Position numbers and translations under genes: made by a program. A DNA stretch of 64,000 bases from Sporobolomyces roseus (lineage: Eukaryota > Basidiomycota > Microbotryomycetes > Sporidiobolales > Sporidiobolaceae), in contig JADILM010000008.1 of the NCBI GenBank assembly GCA_016617785.1, positions 1,550,001 through 1,614,000 on the forward strand, given 5' to 3'. The notes beneath the pieces are model-generated. The model worked only from the letters and a program-made list of their open reading frames with translations, had not been told where the DNA came from and did not search any database. Shown here piece by piece: positions 23,721-33,630 of the stretch (position 1 is its first letter; each line of letters starts with the position of its first letter).

Positions 23721-23841
23721 TTGTGCCTCAGATTCTGAGTGAGACTTTCGATAGGATGAGAGGTGAATGAATGCGAGAGAGGAAAGCGAGAAAGTTTGTG
23801 AGAGAAGAGAGAGAGAGAGAAGGTTCTTTCCACATCCAACC
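23721..23841. promoter_or_regulatory. Compact bidirectional promoter, septation kinase / UTP17
   Basis: Only 121 bp separate the divergent start codons. It contains a GAGAGAGAGAGAG run (about 23,805-23,821). Both genes must be driven from here or from within each other's leaders. No specific factor is claimed. Confidence 0.5.
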
Positions 23842-26800
23842 ATGTCTGCAACACTCACGGCAGCACTACAGCCATTACAGGCCAGTGATAGACCGACCCG
23901 CCATCGTCCTCAACGTCAAGAACGAGAAAAGAGAAGAGCTGCTCAAGCAAAGAAAGTAGCAAAAGAATCTGAACCTTCAACTACCACTCAAGACGATGCA
24001 GACGTTGTAGCAGAGAATCAGTTGGATTGGCTGCCTTTAGCAGATACTCAGGCAGCTCCGTGTCCAGTAGTCTTCTCTCTAGACTCTGCGTGAGCTTTTT
24101 CTCTCTCCTTCGAAACTGTCCACCAAGGGGGAGTTAGGCTGATCCAGGGAGATGCTGGACAATCGTAGGTACTGCTTCATCGCATCTGGATCACAAGTCA
24201 AGATTTATTCGAGTACGACGACCGAATTATTGTCAACTCTTTCGAATCGATCTTCCGCAACTTCAACTTCCCTCTCTCGCGGCAAAGTTTCGACTGTACT
24301 CCTTCACCCTTCGAACCCTCGACAACTCTTGGTGGGATCGACAGATGGAAATGTGCGAGTTTGGGATTACTTGGAGGGGAAATTATTGAGAACTCTCGAC
24401 TGTCAATCTCCAGTAACTCATGCAGCTGCCCACCCTTCCCTACCCGATCAATTATTCGTCGCCCTCGCCAATCCTACCCTCAAAAAGGAACAGTCAGAAG
24501 GTGGAGTCAAGCAGGAGAATGGTGTTCAAGTGGGAGAAGAGACTTTGGCAGGAGTTTACATGATTTCACTTCGACCTAAACGAGTTCAAGCTCCTTCCTC
24601 GAGTGAACCTCGACCGAATGTCGACCCTTCTACTCCCCTTCCTCCATCTCGTCGAATCCGCCTCGCGCTCCCTCGCATCGTCCGATCTCTTTCCCTCTCC
24701 CCCGATGGCTCGACTCTGATCTCTCTCAATCCTCACGCGATCAACGTCTGCAAAACGTCCGCCCTCCAACAAGGTTTCACTCGATCCATCCCTGTCACCG
24801 AAGAGACCCTCACGACTCTCGCTTTCCATCCCACCGAATCTTACTTCGCGACCGGAAACTCGAAAGGTCAAATCCGAATCTGGTACAATGTTCTCGAACA
24901 GTCGACGGCCGAAGAAGCGACTCAAATAATCCAGAAGAAGAAGTCCGCGCCGACGACTTCACTCCTCCATTGGCATGTTCACCCGATTTCGTCCCTGTCG
25001 TTCACCCCGAATGGTGCCTACCTTCTTTCCGGTGGTCAAGAAGCTGTCATTGTACTCTGGCAACTCCACACAAACCATCAAGAATACGTTCCACGTTTGG
25101 GAGCACCGATTCAGACTCTTACTGTCGTAGACGGAGGTCGAGAGGGAGGAGAACAGATGGTTGTCGCTCGATTGGGAGACGGAAGTGTCGTTTTCGTTGG
25201 AAGTCAGAGGTTGAAGATCGAGAAGACCATTGCAGGCCTCAAGTCTGGTGAGTCTTGACGCTCAACTTGTGCGAATGCTTTTCAAAAGCTCATTTTTCCT
25301 GTACCAACGCAGATTTCGTTGCTGCTGCTCCTACCTCTTCATCTCATTCCGAGCGCCCTGTTCCCCTCGCCGTCGACCCTCAGACCGCCAATCTCGTCCT
25401 CCCGTCTGGCCATCCTTCGTCTCTCCAATTCTACTCTCCTTCGTCCGATTCTCAAGTTCTCGAACTCGAAATATCTCCTTCTAACCGAGTCTCGTCAGCC
25501 ACCGACAAAGTCATCGAACCGACTAGGGTTGAACGAGTAGCGTTCTCGACTCCCGAAGAAGAGAACGGAGGATACTGGATGGCAACGGTTGATGAATGGC
25601 AGAGTGGAGATTACAACGCAGTGCGTCAACTCAAATTCTGGAGGAACAAGGGTGATAGTCAATCGTATGCTTTCAGTCGCCCTCTCTTCGAATGTTCAGT
25701 ACTGATCTCACTCCCTTCCTGTAGATTTTCCCTCTCGACTCGTGTTGATCGACCGCATTCCCTTCCTCTCACCTCCCTCACTTTCTCTCCTTCGCCAGTC
25801 CAGCCTCTGTTACTCACCACCTCTCTCGACTCTTCGATCAAGCTTTGGTCATACTCTGCCTCGGCTTGGCACTGTCGAACCTCGATCTCTCGCCGTTCTC
25901 TCACTCCCCTCGCCTCGACGTTCTCAAAGGATGGATCAATGTTTGCTGTTGCGTTCGAAGGTTCAGTCGGAGTCTGGAGTACTGCTAGAGCAGAGGAGAT
26001 CTGCACTTTCTCGAGTAGGAGTATTGGTCGAGCGAAGGAAGTCATGTTTGCTGGAGAAGAAGGAACTGAGTTGGTTCTCGTCGGAGAGGACGGTACTGCC
26101 TGTTGGGACCTTCTGACTCTCGAGGGTAAGTTCAGAGTATCGGATTGAGATCTCTATGCGAGCTTAGCTGATCCGCATCGAATCCAACCCACAGAAACTT
26201 TCTCTTCTTCGGTCGCCTACTCCACCGTCATCCCTACCGCTTCAACTTCGTCCTCGACCTTACTCGCTGCCGAGTCATCCCGCTCGAATACGAACCTGTC
26301 GACTCTTCCCCTCACATCTTCTTCGTCTGCTTCAACCTCGACTCACACGCTTCCCTTCTCCATCTCCCAATCTGTCGCTCTTCCCTCCACCTCTACCTCC
26401 TCTGCACCTTCCCTCGCCGTCGTCGACAACCAGTCACGAGTGATCCTCGTTGGTCCCCTTGCCAAATCTTCCGGATCTATCGCGCCCTCGAGACTCCCTC
26501 AAGCGAACGAAGGTCAGAAGCGACTGTTCGACGAGATCTTTGGTACCGAAGACACTGTTGCAGCTGCTCTCGGCAAAGGGACGAAAACCTTCAAGGGCAA
26601 GGAAAAGGTCAAACTGGATGCTGGACTCGAAATCCTCGAAACGCCGGCACATTCGCTTCCTCCCGTCAAGCTCTTGTGGCGTTCGATGCTTCTCGCAGCT
26701 CCCCCTCCCTCCGCCAAACCCGAAGAGGATCTTGGTGTGGTTGGAATGGAGATTGAGGAGGACGAGGGCGAAAAGACGAAGGACGAAGGAGATACGTCAG

Positions 26801-26936
26801 GAGTCAAATACACGAACTTCTCGTCAGTCTCGCTGACAGATATCTTCAAAGCGAGATTGAAACTTGGTGAGTCACCCTATGTCACCTTTCGTAGAGTCAA
26901 CGCTGATACATTCATTTGCCTTCTTCAGTGGTTTGA
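23842..26936 (+). CDS. UTP17: Utp17/WDR75-like U3 snoRNP WD-repeat protein
   Basis: Utp17 (Nan1, WDR75) belongs to the t-UTP subcomplex that starts small-subunit processome assembly on pre-rRNA in the nucleolus. Six exons (23842-24089, 24148-25247, 25313-25664, 25725-26125, 26195-26866, 26929-26936) give about 926 residues. The N-terminus is basic (HRPQRQEREKRRAAQAKK). WD40 blades are visible: TDGNVRVWDYLEGKLLRTL, NSKGQIRIWYNVLEQ, LLSGGQEAVIVLWQ (with preceding LLHWHVHPISSLSF, characteristic of WDR75) and SLDSSIKLWSYS. A Ser/Thr-rich linker and a charged C-terminal region follow. The last exon codes only the final two residues and the stop. Confidence 0.87.
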
Positions 26937-27108
26937 GCTGACATTGTACTTTAGCTTGATACCTGCAATCGCACTCATATCAGGCTACAACCCTCCGAAA
27001 CTCGCGAGTCCACTCTCACGAACAAGCGAACATTGCGAACAGTATCGTTTCATCAAGCGATCGTAAAAGCTACACTTCTTCCTTTCTTTCCTTATCGACT
27101 CGTGAATC

Positions 27109-28071
27109 CTAGTAGCAGTGCGAGACAGTCCACATGTGCCAGTGAGGTTCTGCGTCGGGCTCATTGCAACACACGGCTTTGTGAGCTGCTTTCCTCGTAG
27201 CTTCCGAATCTTTCTTCTTCTTGCCGGGTTTGGATTTGGAAGCTTCAGATCCGGCGAGTTCACACTCGACGTGCTGAGGAGAGTAGATTGTTTCCATCTT
27301 GTTGCTGACTGCTTGAAGGCGGAACATGAAGAGGAAGGATTTGAATCGATGATCCGCTGAGGCAGAAATGGCGAAAGCCTGTTTCGAGAATTTTACAGCT
27401 TGTTGTACTGATCCATAGTCTGAGTTCGCTTCGAGTGAGGTGGAAGGGAATGTTTGAGTGGTAGAGGGAGAAGCGGTCGATTGAAGAGGAAGACTGATGG
27501 CTGAAAGGCAATCGCGGTCGAAACTCGAGCTTTCCTCTTTGCTATAAAGCTCATCGGAAGGCGAAACGAGTCCAAAAGCTTCGAGGAGTACCTTGATTCC
27601 CTGCAGATCAAGAGCACAAGAAGTATTGAGCTGTACTATCTTGTCAACACTGAAAAAGTGATAACTCACATTTGATCGCTCTCTGATCATTTCATGCATT
27701 CCACCACTTTCGTAGAACTCCTCTTGTTGCCATTCATTCATCATACCGTTCTCCCATTTCCCAGCGTTCTCATCGTCTTCCAATTCGTCGTCCGAGTATT
27801 CAGCAGCATGAGCCAAAACCTCGTTTCTTTCCGCTTCAAGCACTGCTAGACGTCCGATGTGTGGTTTAATCATCTTCCAGACTTCTTCAGGCAAGCGTTC
27901 AACGCTCTTGTGACCTTTCCTCGTCGAGAGAGTTCCCTTGCGCCTTCGAACGCAGATTAAATCGATTCCGAGAAGTGATCCTTTGATTGTCTCGTAAGCA
28001 TCAGAGGCGAAGCAGAGGTGAGCGGTCTTGACGAATACTCCATAGAAGAAGGTAGATTGAGCTGAGCACAT
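27109..28071 (-). CDS. Tandem paralogue A, unknown function (EPHWH C-terminus)
   Basis: Not recognised. Exons 28071-27670 and 27600-27109 give 297 residues. The 69-nt intron (donor GTGAGT, acceptor CTGCAG) has no stop and keeps frame, so retention gives 320 residues. Shared with the neighbour at 28625: TFFYGVFVK.A.LCFA.DAY near the start, LICVRRRKG, then PEEVWKMIK (an F-box-like LP-EVW segment), and a C-terminal CCNEPDAEPHWHMWTVSHCY. Paralogue A has an acidic segment (YSDDELEDDE) where B has a Cys-rich one. The F-box reading is inference only. The two genes lie head to tail and share intron position and phase, so they arose by tandem duplication. Confidence 0.75.
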   Translation of the reverse strand: MCSAQSTFFYGVFVKTAHLCFASDAYETIKGSLLGIDLICVRRRKGTLSTRKGHKSVERLPEEVWKMIKPHIGRLAVLEAERNEVLAHAAEYSDDELEDDENAGKWENGMMNEWQQEEFYESGGMHEMIRERSNVSYHFFSVDKIVQLNTSCALDLQGIKVLLEAFGLVSPSDELYSKEESSSFDRDCLSAISLPLQSTASPSTTQTFPSTSLEANSDYGSVQQAVKFSKQAFAISASADHRFKSFLFMFRLQAVSNKMETIYSPQHVECELAGSEASKSKPGKKKKDSEATRKAAHKAVCCNEPDAEPHWHMWTVSHCY

Positions 28072-28624
28072 CTTTCAGAGTGGTGTAGAGGAGTCGAGAA
28101 GGAGGAGTTGAGAGAAGAGGATCGCTTCTGAAGGAGTCGAGGGTAAGTCAGTCGTTGATCGCTTGTGTGTGGATGCAAACCAAGCTTACTAGTATGTCTG
28201 TGAGCTGTACTGGAGCTGTCTAGCTTGTTTGCGAGCGACTTTAATCGAGTTGTTTCGATTGAACTGATGAGGATCAAAGGAGAGTCAGTAGAGCTATGGG
28301 GACGCGTGAGATTGCTGTAGACTGACCTAGAGAGTCGTACCGATCTATGCAGAGAATTTCAAGTTGTCAGAGCAGAGATGGAGCGAGAAGGAGGAGGGAA
28401 AGAGGTTAACCTCTCTTTTTCGCATCTCGCAATCAAGTTCTTCTCGGAGGACTCGCTACGAACGACTCTCTGACACAGTCAAAGAAGTGTACCCGAGACA
28501 GACATGAGAAAGAAATCACAAAAAATTGCATCAAGCGAGGAGTAAAAGGCAAGTCATTCCAAAGTTACGGCACTACAAGCTCGTTCATTCCGCTTCCTCC
28601 TCCTCTGTCCATCACACTTCCAAA
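28072..28624. other. Promoter/leader of paralogue A, no gene
   Basis: It holds the 5' flank of paralogue A and the 3' flank of paralogue B. Short stretches, such as CTTCTGAAGGAG next to a GGAGGAGTT motif, recur in the 5' flank of B (29,532-29,860), showing that the duplication unit included upstream sequence. Confidence 0.5.
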
Positions 28625-29531
28625 TCAGTAGTAATGAGAGACTCCCCACAAATGCCAATGAGGTTCAGTTTCGGGATCAGAGCAACACCTTGATTTGTGA
28701 GTGACTTTACGAGGTTTCGATTCCGGTTCTTTGGGTTTGCGAGGACGATAGACTGTTTCTGATTTTGGGTTCATAGGTTCAAGGCGGAAGAGAGAAAGGA
28801 AGTGTTTGATACGTAGATCGGCGTCGCGAGGGAGCTTGAGTGCTTGTTTCGAGAACTGAAGAATCTGGTGAGCTGGTCCAGTGTCGGAGCACTCGGTCGC
28901 GGCTCGAGGAAAAGGTGATGAGTCGGCTGGAGGAGCGGTCGAACGGAGCGGTAGACTAATTGGGGAGAAAGCGAAGGGATCGTCGTAAGAGTGTTCTTTC
29001 GTACTGTAGACGTCCTTTGACGGGAGAGCGAGACCAAAGTCATCGAGCAGAGCCTTCAGTACCTGTGGAGATATGTGGCATCAGTGAACAGAGGGAGAAG
29101 ATGCAAGAGAGGAGAGAGAGGCGAATCCTGACCTCTGAGCGAGACGAAACCATATCCCCCGTTCCTCCTCTATCGTAAAATCCAATCATGATAAGTGAGT
29201 CTACGTTGAGCTCATCCCAGCAAAAAGGTATCTCCAGATCGCAATCTGGACAACAGTCGCCATGCGAAAAGAACCGCTCTATAACACGTTGCTCTGCTTC
29301 CTCCATTCCCTCATCCACGATCTCGAGCTTGATCATCTTCCACACCTCTTCCGGTACCCTTCCAACGATCCCCTTGCCTCCTCCAAATGAAAGATTCCCT
29401 TTGCGTCTCCTCGCACAGATCAAGTCGATCGCGAGAAGCGAATTCTTTGATTCCTTGTAAGCGTCGGCAGCGAAACAGAGGTAGGCTGATTTGACAAATA
29501 CTCCATAGAAAAACGTAGCTTGAGCTGACAT
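28625..29531 (-). CDS. Tandem paralogue B, unknown function (Cys-rich variant)
   Basis: Exons 29531-29133 and 29062-28625 give 278 residues. The intron is 70 nt (donor GTCAGG, acceptor CCACAG), phase 0, at the same place as in paralogue A, but here not a multiple of three. Shared blocks are TFFYGVFVKSAYLCFAADAY, LICARRRKG, then VPEEVWKMIK, ISLPLRST, FSKQAL and EPHWHLWGVSHYY. A region specific to B (HGDCCPDCDLEIPFCWDELN) has four Cys and could bind metal, although the full ligand set is not certain. No catalytic motif is visible. Function unknown. Confidence 0.75.
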
Positions 29532-30500
29532 CGTGATCTGAGAGAGTGGAGGTAAGCGGGATTGAGGGAAGAGGGACGAGGGAAGCTAGTGGAGAAACGA
29601 GGAGGAGTTCAATGACTTCTGAAGGAGATAGAGGATCATCTAAAGACTGACCTGTATCTATCTAGACCTTTTTAGAGCGACTCTAGACGAGTACAGAAGA
29701 GGTTGATCAAGTTGATGGGTTTGATCTGGAGAGAGTAACAGCGTGTCAACGAGAGCGCGAGAAGGGTCACAAGGTTACTTAAGCTTACATTGAGAGCTAT
29801 ACAGAGATCCTGCAGGTGCGTTCGAGTCGTCAGAGCAGAGTGAAAGGTGATAGGAAGAAGCAAAGAGAGTTCCGCTTCTTCTTGCCTCCTACTATTCACT
29901 TCCTCCATCGATTACGACTCGTGATTGTGTATATACTACTGTAGCTTCTCCGATCGCTTATAGTATTGACTGCTTTCGGCTTTCTCCCGCCTTCGTTTTC
30001 GCGAGACTCAGTTTCGCTTCTTTCGCGAGCTGCTACTCTCACAGATTCAGCTGGACCGAATAGGGATTTCTGTAAAACTCTCTCGTTGGCTCGAAAGCGA
30101 GAGAAGAAGCAAACCAAGATGCTTTTTACACTAAACAAGTACTACTTTTCTTCTTTCTCCCTCTTCTCCTCTCCCTTTCTGCCCTTCTACTTCTCCCTTC
30201 TCTCTCCTCTATCCAAGCTGAGTGCTATACCAATGTGTAGGTGATAGCTTACCCGACCATTTACGCAAGAGAGAAAAACTGATCCACTTTGCGTCGAGAG
30301 AGATTGCGAAAGAAGCCTCTGCGGAGTCATCGAAGCGCCGTCCCACGCTGAAGGAGTCGAAAGCTCGAACGCACGAGTCATACTTTCCGCAAAGAGCATC
30401 AGGCGCTGTAAGATCGCAATGGCAAGTAAAAGAGCGAAAGTTACAGTGTGCAGTTTTAAGATAGTTCTATATATTTGCCTTTGGAGAACCGCTCGCATGC
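29532..30500. other. Intergenic, no gene seen
   Basis: The left ~330 bp is the 5' flank of paralogue B and shares motifs with the 5' flank of paralogue A. The rest, up to the tRNA-Thr, has only short frames without family likeness. Confidence 0.5.
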
Positions 30501-30572
30501 GCCCCTATGGCTCAGTGGCAGAGCGTTCGCCTAGTAAGCGAAAGGTCCATAGTTCGATCCTGTGTGGGGGCA
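30501..30572 (+). tRNA. tRNA-Thr(AGT)
   Basis: No intron. The acceptor GCCCCTA pairs with TGGGGGC and the discriminator is A. The anticodon stem TTCGC/GCGAA holds the loop CTAGTAA, giving anticodon AGT. The T arm is CATAG-TTCGATC-CTGTG. A T5 run lies about 9 nt downstream. It sits about 190 bp outside the left inverted repeat and has no counterpart outside the right repeat. Confidence 0.94.
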
Positions 30573-30789
30573 ATCTTCTCTTTTTGCCAGCTCGAAACTT
30601 GTGCTGCTGTCTGTCACTGCACAGCTGCTTTTTCAGTGAGCCTCCATGTTTCCCCTTTTGCGCATCGAAGCAGTGTGCGAGCGAGGCGTAAAGCTCCCAA
30701 GGCTCAGAGTAGAATTATCGTCTGTAGCCGATAGCGAGTTGGACTGAGTACTCGCTCTAACGCTCGAATTATACTTCCACGGAAATCCA

Positions 30790-31122
30790 GGTGTCGAACC
30801 TTATGAAGAGTTGCTACTCAAGTCTCCCCATCGTCTAGGCGTTCTCCCAACATCCACTCTCACTCCCGCCATTTACAGTTCCAAACTCGAGGCATCTCGT
30901 AAGCCATATCTTGTCTTCCATAGCCAATTCATCGTTGCTGATGTTGTCCCACTCGAACAGTCGAGGTTGAAGGAGGAACGATCCATGCAGGTCGATCGAG
31001 CTTACTCGCAAATTAAGCAATCTCGCAGTTGTACGGACCCAAATCGAAGGAGCTTCGTCAAGCTATTGCCGCATTCACAACTCCACTTTGCTCAAGATAC
31101 TGCACTCGACTCAGATTTTTAA
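30790..31122 (+). pseudogene. Decayed coding remnant in left repeat (NPGVEPYEELL frame)
   Basis: An open frame continues NPGVEPYEELLLKSPHRLG ... IYSSKLEASRKPYLVFHSQ ... to a stop at 31122. The right copy keeps the same frame with about a dozen amino-acid differences in ~108 and runs further at both ends. No ATG lies at the start of the conserved part, and the frame has no recognised domain. Both copies probably derive from an inner or terminal exon of a lost gene. Many differences change amino acids, so present function is doubtful. Confidence 0.4.
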
Positions 31123-31846
31123 GCTTCTGACTCGAGTGGTGTCGCTCGACGATGATTCAAACGCCGAAGCGAGCGAGTTAAACAGCCATTCTTTGACAAT
31201 TCATCAGTACTCTCTCTCTCTCTCTCCCCTTCCACACTCTTCACAGATACGACGTACTCGTCTTTTGTTTTCCTTCCTCTTCAACCATATAGTCTGCTCT
31301 TTGTCTCGATTGAAGTTACTTCTGCTTCACCTCCATATCTTATTTATACGCTGCTAAGCACTATGGGATTCAGAGCTGCCTTGTTCTCGTTTTGACCTAC
31401 ACGAGATCTGAGTGAGATCGCAGAGACATCGGATCTGAGAACCACTAGAATACACTCGAGCGCTGTATCGTCGACTTGGGAGAATCGCAAGCTCAAGACG
31501 CTGGATTGGATTCGATTGAGTCAATGGCGATCTCGTACTGGGCCTTGCTGCAACACAGCTCAAGCTACTGAGCGACTACGAGAGAGGACATCTACGAAAG
31601 GACCGGTGATTTTCAAAGGCTGTGAAGAAGGAGGACGAAAACTAAGGATCGCAAGAAAGGGTTCATTCAACACTCTGACTGGTTCCTACTCTCTCAGACG
31701 TAAGGGTATGACTGTAACACTCCGAAAGACTCGCTGCTGCGCGTGCTCATCCCAAGTTTCGCCTTCGTTGCTCGTTCCACAAAGACCGAATGCTATATAT
31801 ATTACAAAAAGAGTGGCGCAAACACATCAATTCTTCGGTCTCTGCT

Positions 31847-31918
31847 TTCTTGGTAGTATAGTGGTTAGTATACACGCCTGTCACGCGTGGGACCCGGGTT
31901 CAATTCCCGGCCAGGAAG
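31847..31918 (+). tRNA. tRNA-Asp(GTC), left copy
   Basis: No intron. The acceptor TTCTTGG pairs with CCAGGAA and the discriminator is G. The anticodon stem ACGCC/GGCGT-type arm holds CTGTCAC, giving anticodon GTC. The T arm is CCGGG-TTCAATT-CCCGG. A T9 run starts about 10 nt downstream as Pol III terminator. It is identical over its whole length to the minus-strand copy at 57278. Confidence 0.95.
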
Positions 31919-32130
31919 TCCATTTCTTTTTTTTTGGTTTAGTTCTCCCTCCTCTGTTTTTGCTTTAGGCCACTCACTCCTACGCGTCGACATCAGAAGC
32001 AAGTGTCGACTACGTTTCTCCTAGTCCCGCCGATATAAGGAGAGAGTGTCGACTACGGAAAGGAATGGGTTTGCTCAAGCTCAAGCTCGCAAATTTCGCA
32101 GACGATGCGATTCATCGATTGCTCGCGACG

Positions 32131-32570
32131 CGACACAGACTTGCAAGTCGGTGGTCTTACAGTATCATACAGAAGATCCAAGAACGTCCAAGAACGTGCC
32201 GAGGTACTACTTCATTGCGTAACAAGCGATCGAGACACCCTTCGCAGAATACTCTCGTTGCCTTCGACTTCTCCTAATCCTCGTCTTCCTTGCAGCTCCT
32301 TCCTCCTTCTGCAACTTGCTGACTCTGTCAAAGGAGACACGAAGAATGTCAGGAACCTGGTCAGAAGCAGACGATTGCAAACTCACGTTAGAATGGTTGC
32401 GAGATCGTGTGTTCAGGCTCATTCTCGCGAGCCAAAGTACATACGAGCAGCTCGATGACCGAGACTAGCGGACGAGCTAGCATGAGATTCTGCCTACACG
32501 TCAACGACAGGAGTCAGCAGAATAGCAAGGATGAGTCAACTGAGATCTGTCGTCCTCACAAGCACTCCCT
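32131..32570. other. Spacer between left repeat and gene X
   Basis: 440 bp with no supportable gene. It does not match the shorter (105-bp) spacer between X' and the right repeat. Confidence 0.5.
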
Positions 32571-33359
32571 CTATTCCACGGCGTCGGGAGTCCTTTTCTC
32601 CAACTTGAGATCGTCAGTATGCGGGAGCTTACAGCACCGTGTAGGCTGTACTCACAATGTGTGAAGACTGCAGGTTGTTGCCGTGTTCATCGATGTCGTC
32701 GCTCAAGTTGTCCAGCTGTGTGATAATCTCGCTCCGCTGCTGCCCCGAAAGCTGAGCGGCTAGGACACGGTTCAGGACGCCGTTGAGTTGAAGCAGAGCG
32801 GTGCGAGCTCCCGCCGAGTATCCAGACTCGAGGAGCTTAGCTTGAGTGGTGCGAGATTCACGAGTTCGCACCCAGGTCTGAAACGCTTTGACGTTTTTCT
32901 GTACTCGTATACCGGTTTGGGATTGACCTTTCAGTGACCGTCGACGAAGCAGAGTGATGAATGACTCACGATATGCTGTTCGAGGGTTTCTAGCAGGTTT
33001 TTCTGCGAAAGTGCGAAGCTCGAGCTCTGAACTCGAGAATTGAGACACAACGCACGAGTTCTGATTTGGCAATGCTCTCGAGCTTCACGTCTTGCTGACA
33101 TACTTCGATCATATCGCGGAACTCGCGATGATACCTGTGGAGAAAACAAGGAACAGTTCGTCAGCTCAAGTACTGCAGCAGTCACTGAGTCAAGCCGTAC
33201 TCACGGTGCTACACCTTTCCATTGGTCTGCACCGGTTCGAGTCAATGGAAAGATCTCTTCGATGCGCTCAACGAGTTGTTCCGCTTCTTCCCTCAAATCG
33301 GGTCTCACTGCAGAAATGTCCCGCAGGCTTTGGCGGAAGTCGAGATGCGTGAAAGTCAT
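32571..33359 (-). CDS. Gene X: all-helical protein, paralogue of X' (possible MLKL-like four-helix domain)
   Basis: Exons 33359-33205, 33134-33056, 33002-32970, 32898-32656 and 32603-32571 give about 180 residues. The sequence starts MTFTHLDFRQSLRDISAVRP and is rich in amphipathic helices: REEAEQLVERIEEIFPL, YHREFRDMIEVCQQDVK, LLETLEQHIKNVKAFQTWV and ARTALLQLNGVLNRVL. There is no signal peptide, membrane segment or catalytic motif. The order of helices (a QLVERI-type helix, a helix ending in FQTWV, then a LNGVLNR helix) recalls the four-helix N-terminal domain of MLKL-like and fungal cell-death/STAND proteins. That likeness is by eye and unproven. The gene reads toward the left repeat. Its paralogue at 55957 lies in mirror position. 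Confidence 0.65.
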
Positions 33360-33630
33360 AGCGTATACGAGATGGCTGAAGAGACGTTGAGGAGGAGAGA
33401 GATGAGAGGAGGAAGGGGAAGGACCGGTTAAAGACAGCGCGGAAAACACAAGGTGACGAGGTTGCTGTGACCGAGAGGTGCGCGAGTCGAAGCTGCGAGC
33501 AAGTCGAGCGGCGAGCCTCGCGCAGGAAGATCAATATCGAGTGCAACGTTCAAAAAACGAACTACTCGCAAGTTGCAGCTTCCCATCTTCCTCATCTCGA
33601 AATCTCCCTCACTCCTCCTCCACCTCTTAG

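Larger units (their letters stand above)
30758..32130 (+). repeat. Left copy of a ~1.36-kb inverted repeat carrying tRNA-Asp
   Basis: This block matches, in inverted orientation, 57066-58416. Homology starts at about CTCGAATTATACTTC (30,766) and ends sharply at GATTGCTCGCGACG (32130). By eye identity is about 90% in the first 300 bp and higher around the tRNA; the tRNA itself is identical. Small indels include CT and AT microsatellite length changes. The block contains the tRNA-Asp, a short conserved frame (30,790-31,122) and a frameshifted second frame (about 31,470-31,660). Near the inner end a 13-mer AGTGTCGACTACG occurs twice, 44 nt apart. No terminal inverted repeats, transposase or target duplication are visible, so I read it as a segmental duplication, not a classical transposon. 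Confidence 0.9.

Noticed and set aside
23719..23858. Longer N-terminus of the septation kinase from ATG 23843
   Set aside because: It would overlap the UTP17 start and adds a low-complexity Leu/Ser stretch encoded by a GA/CT microsatellite.
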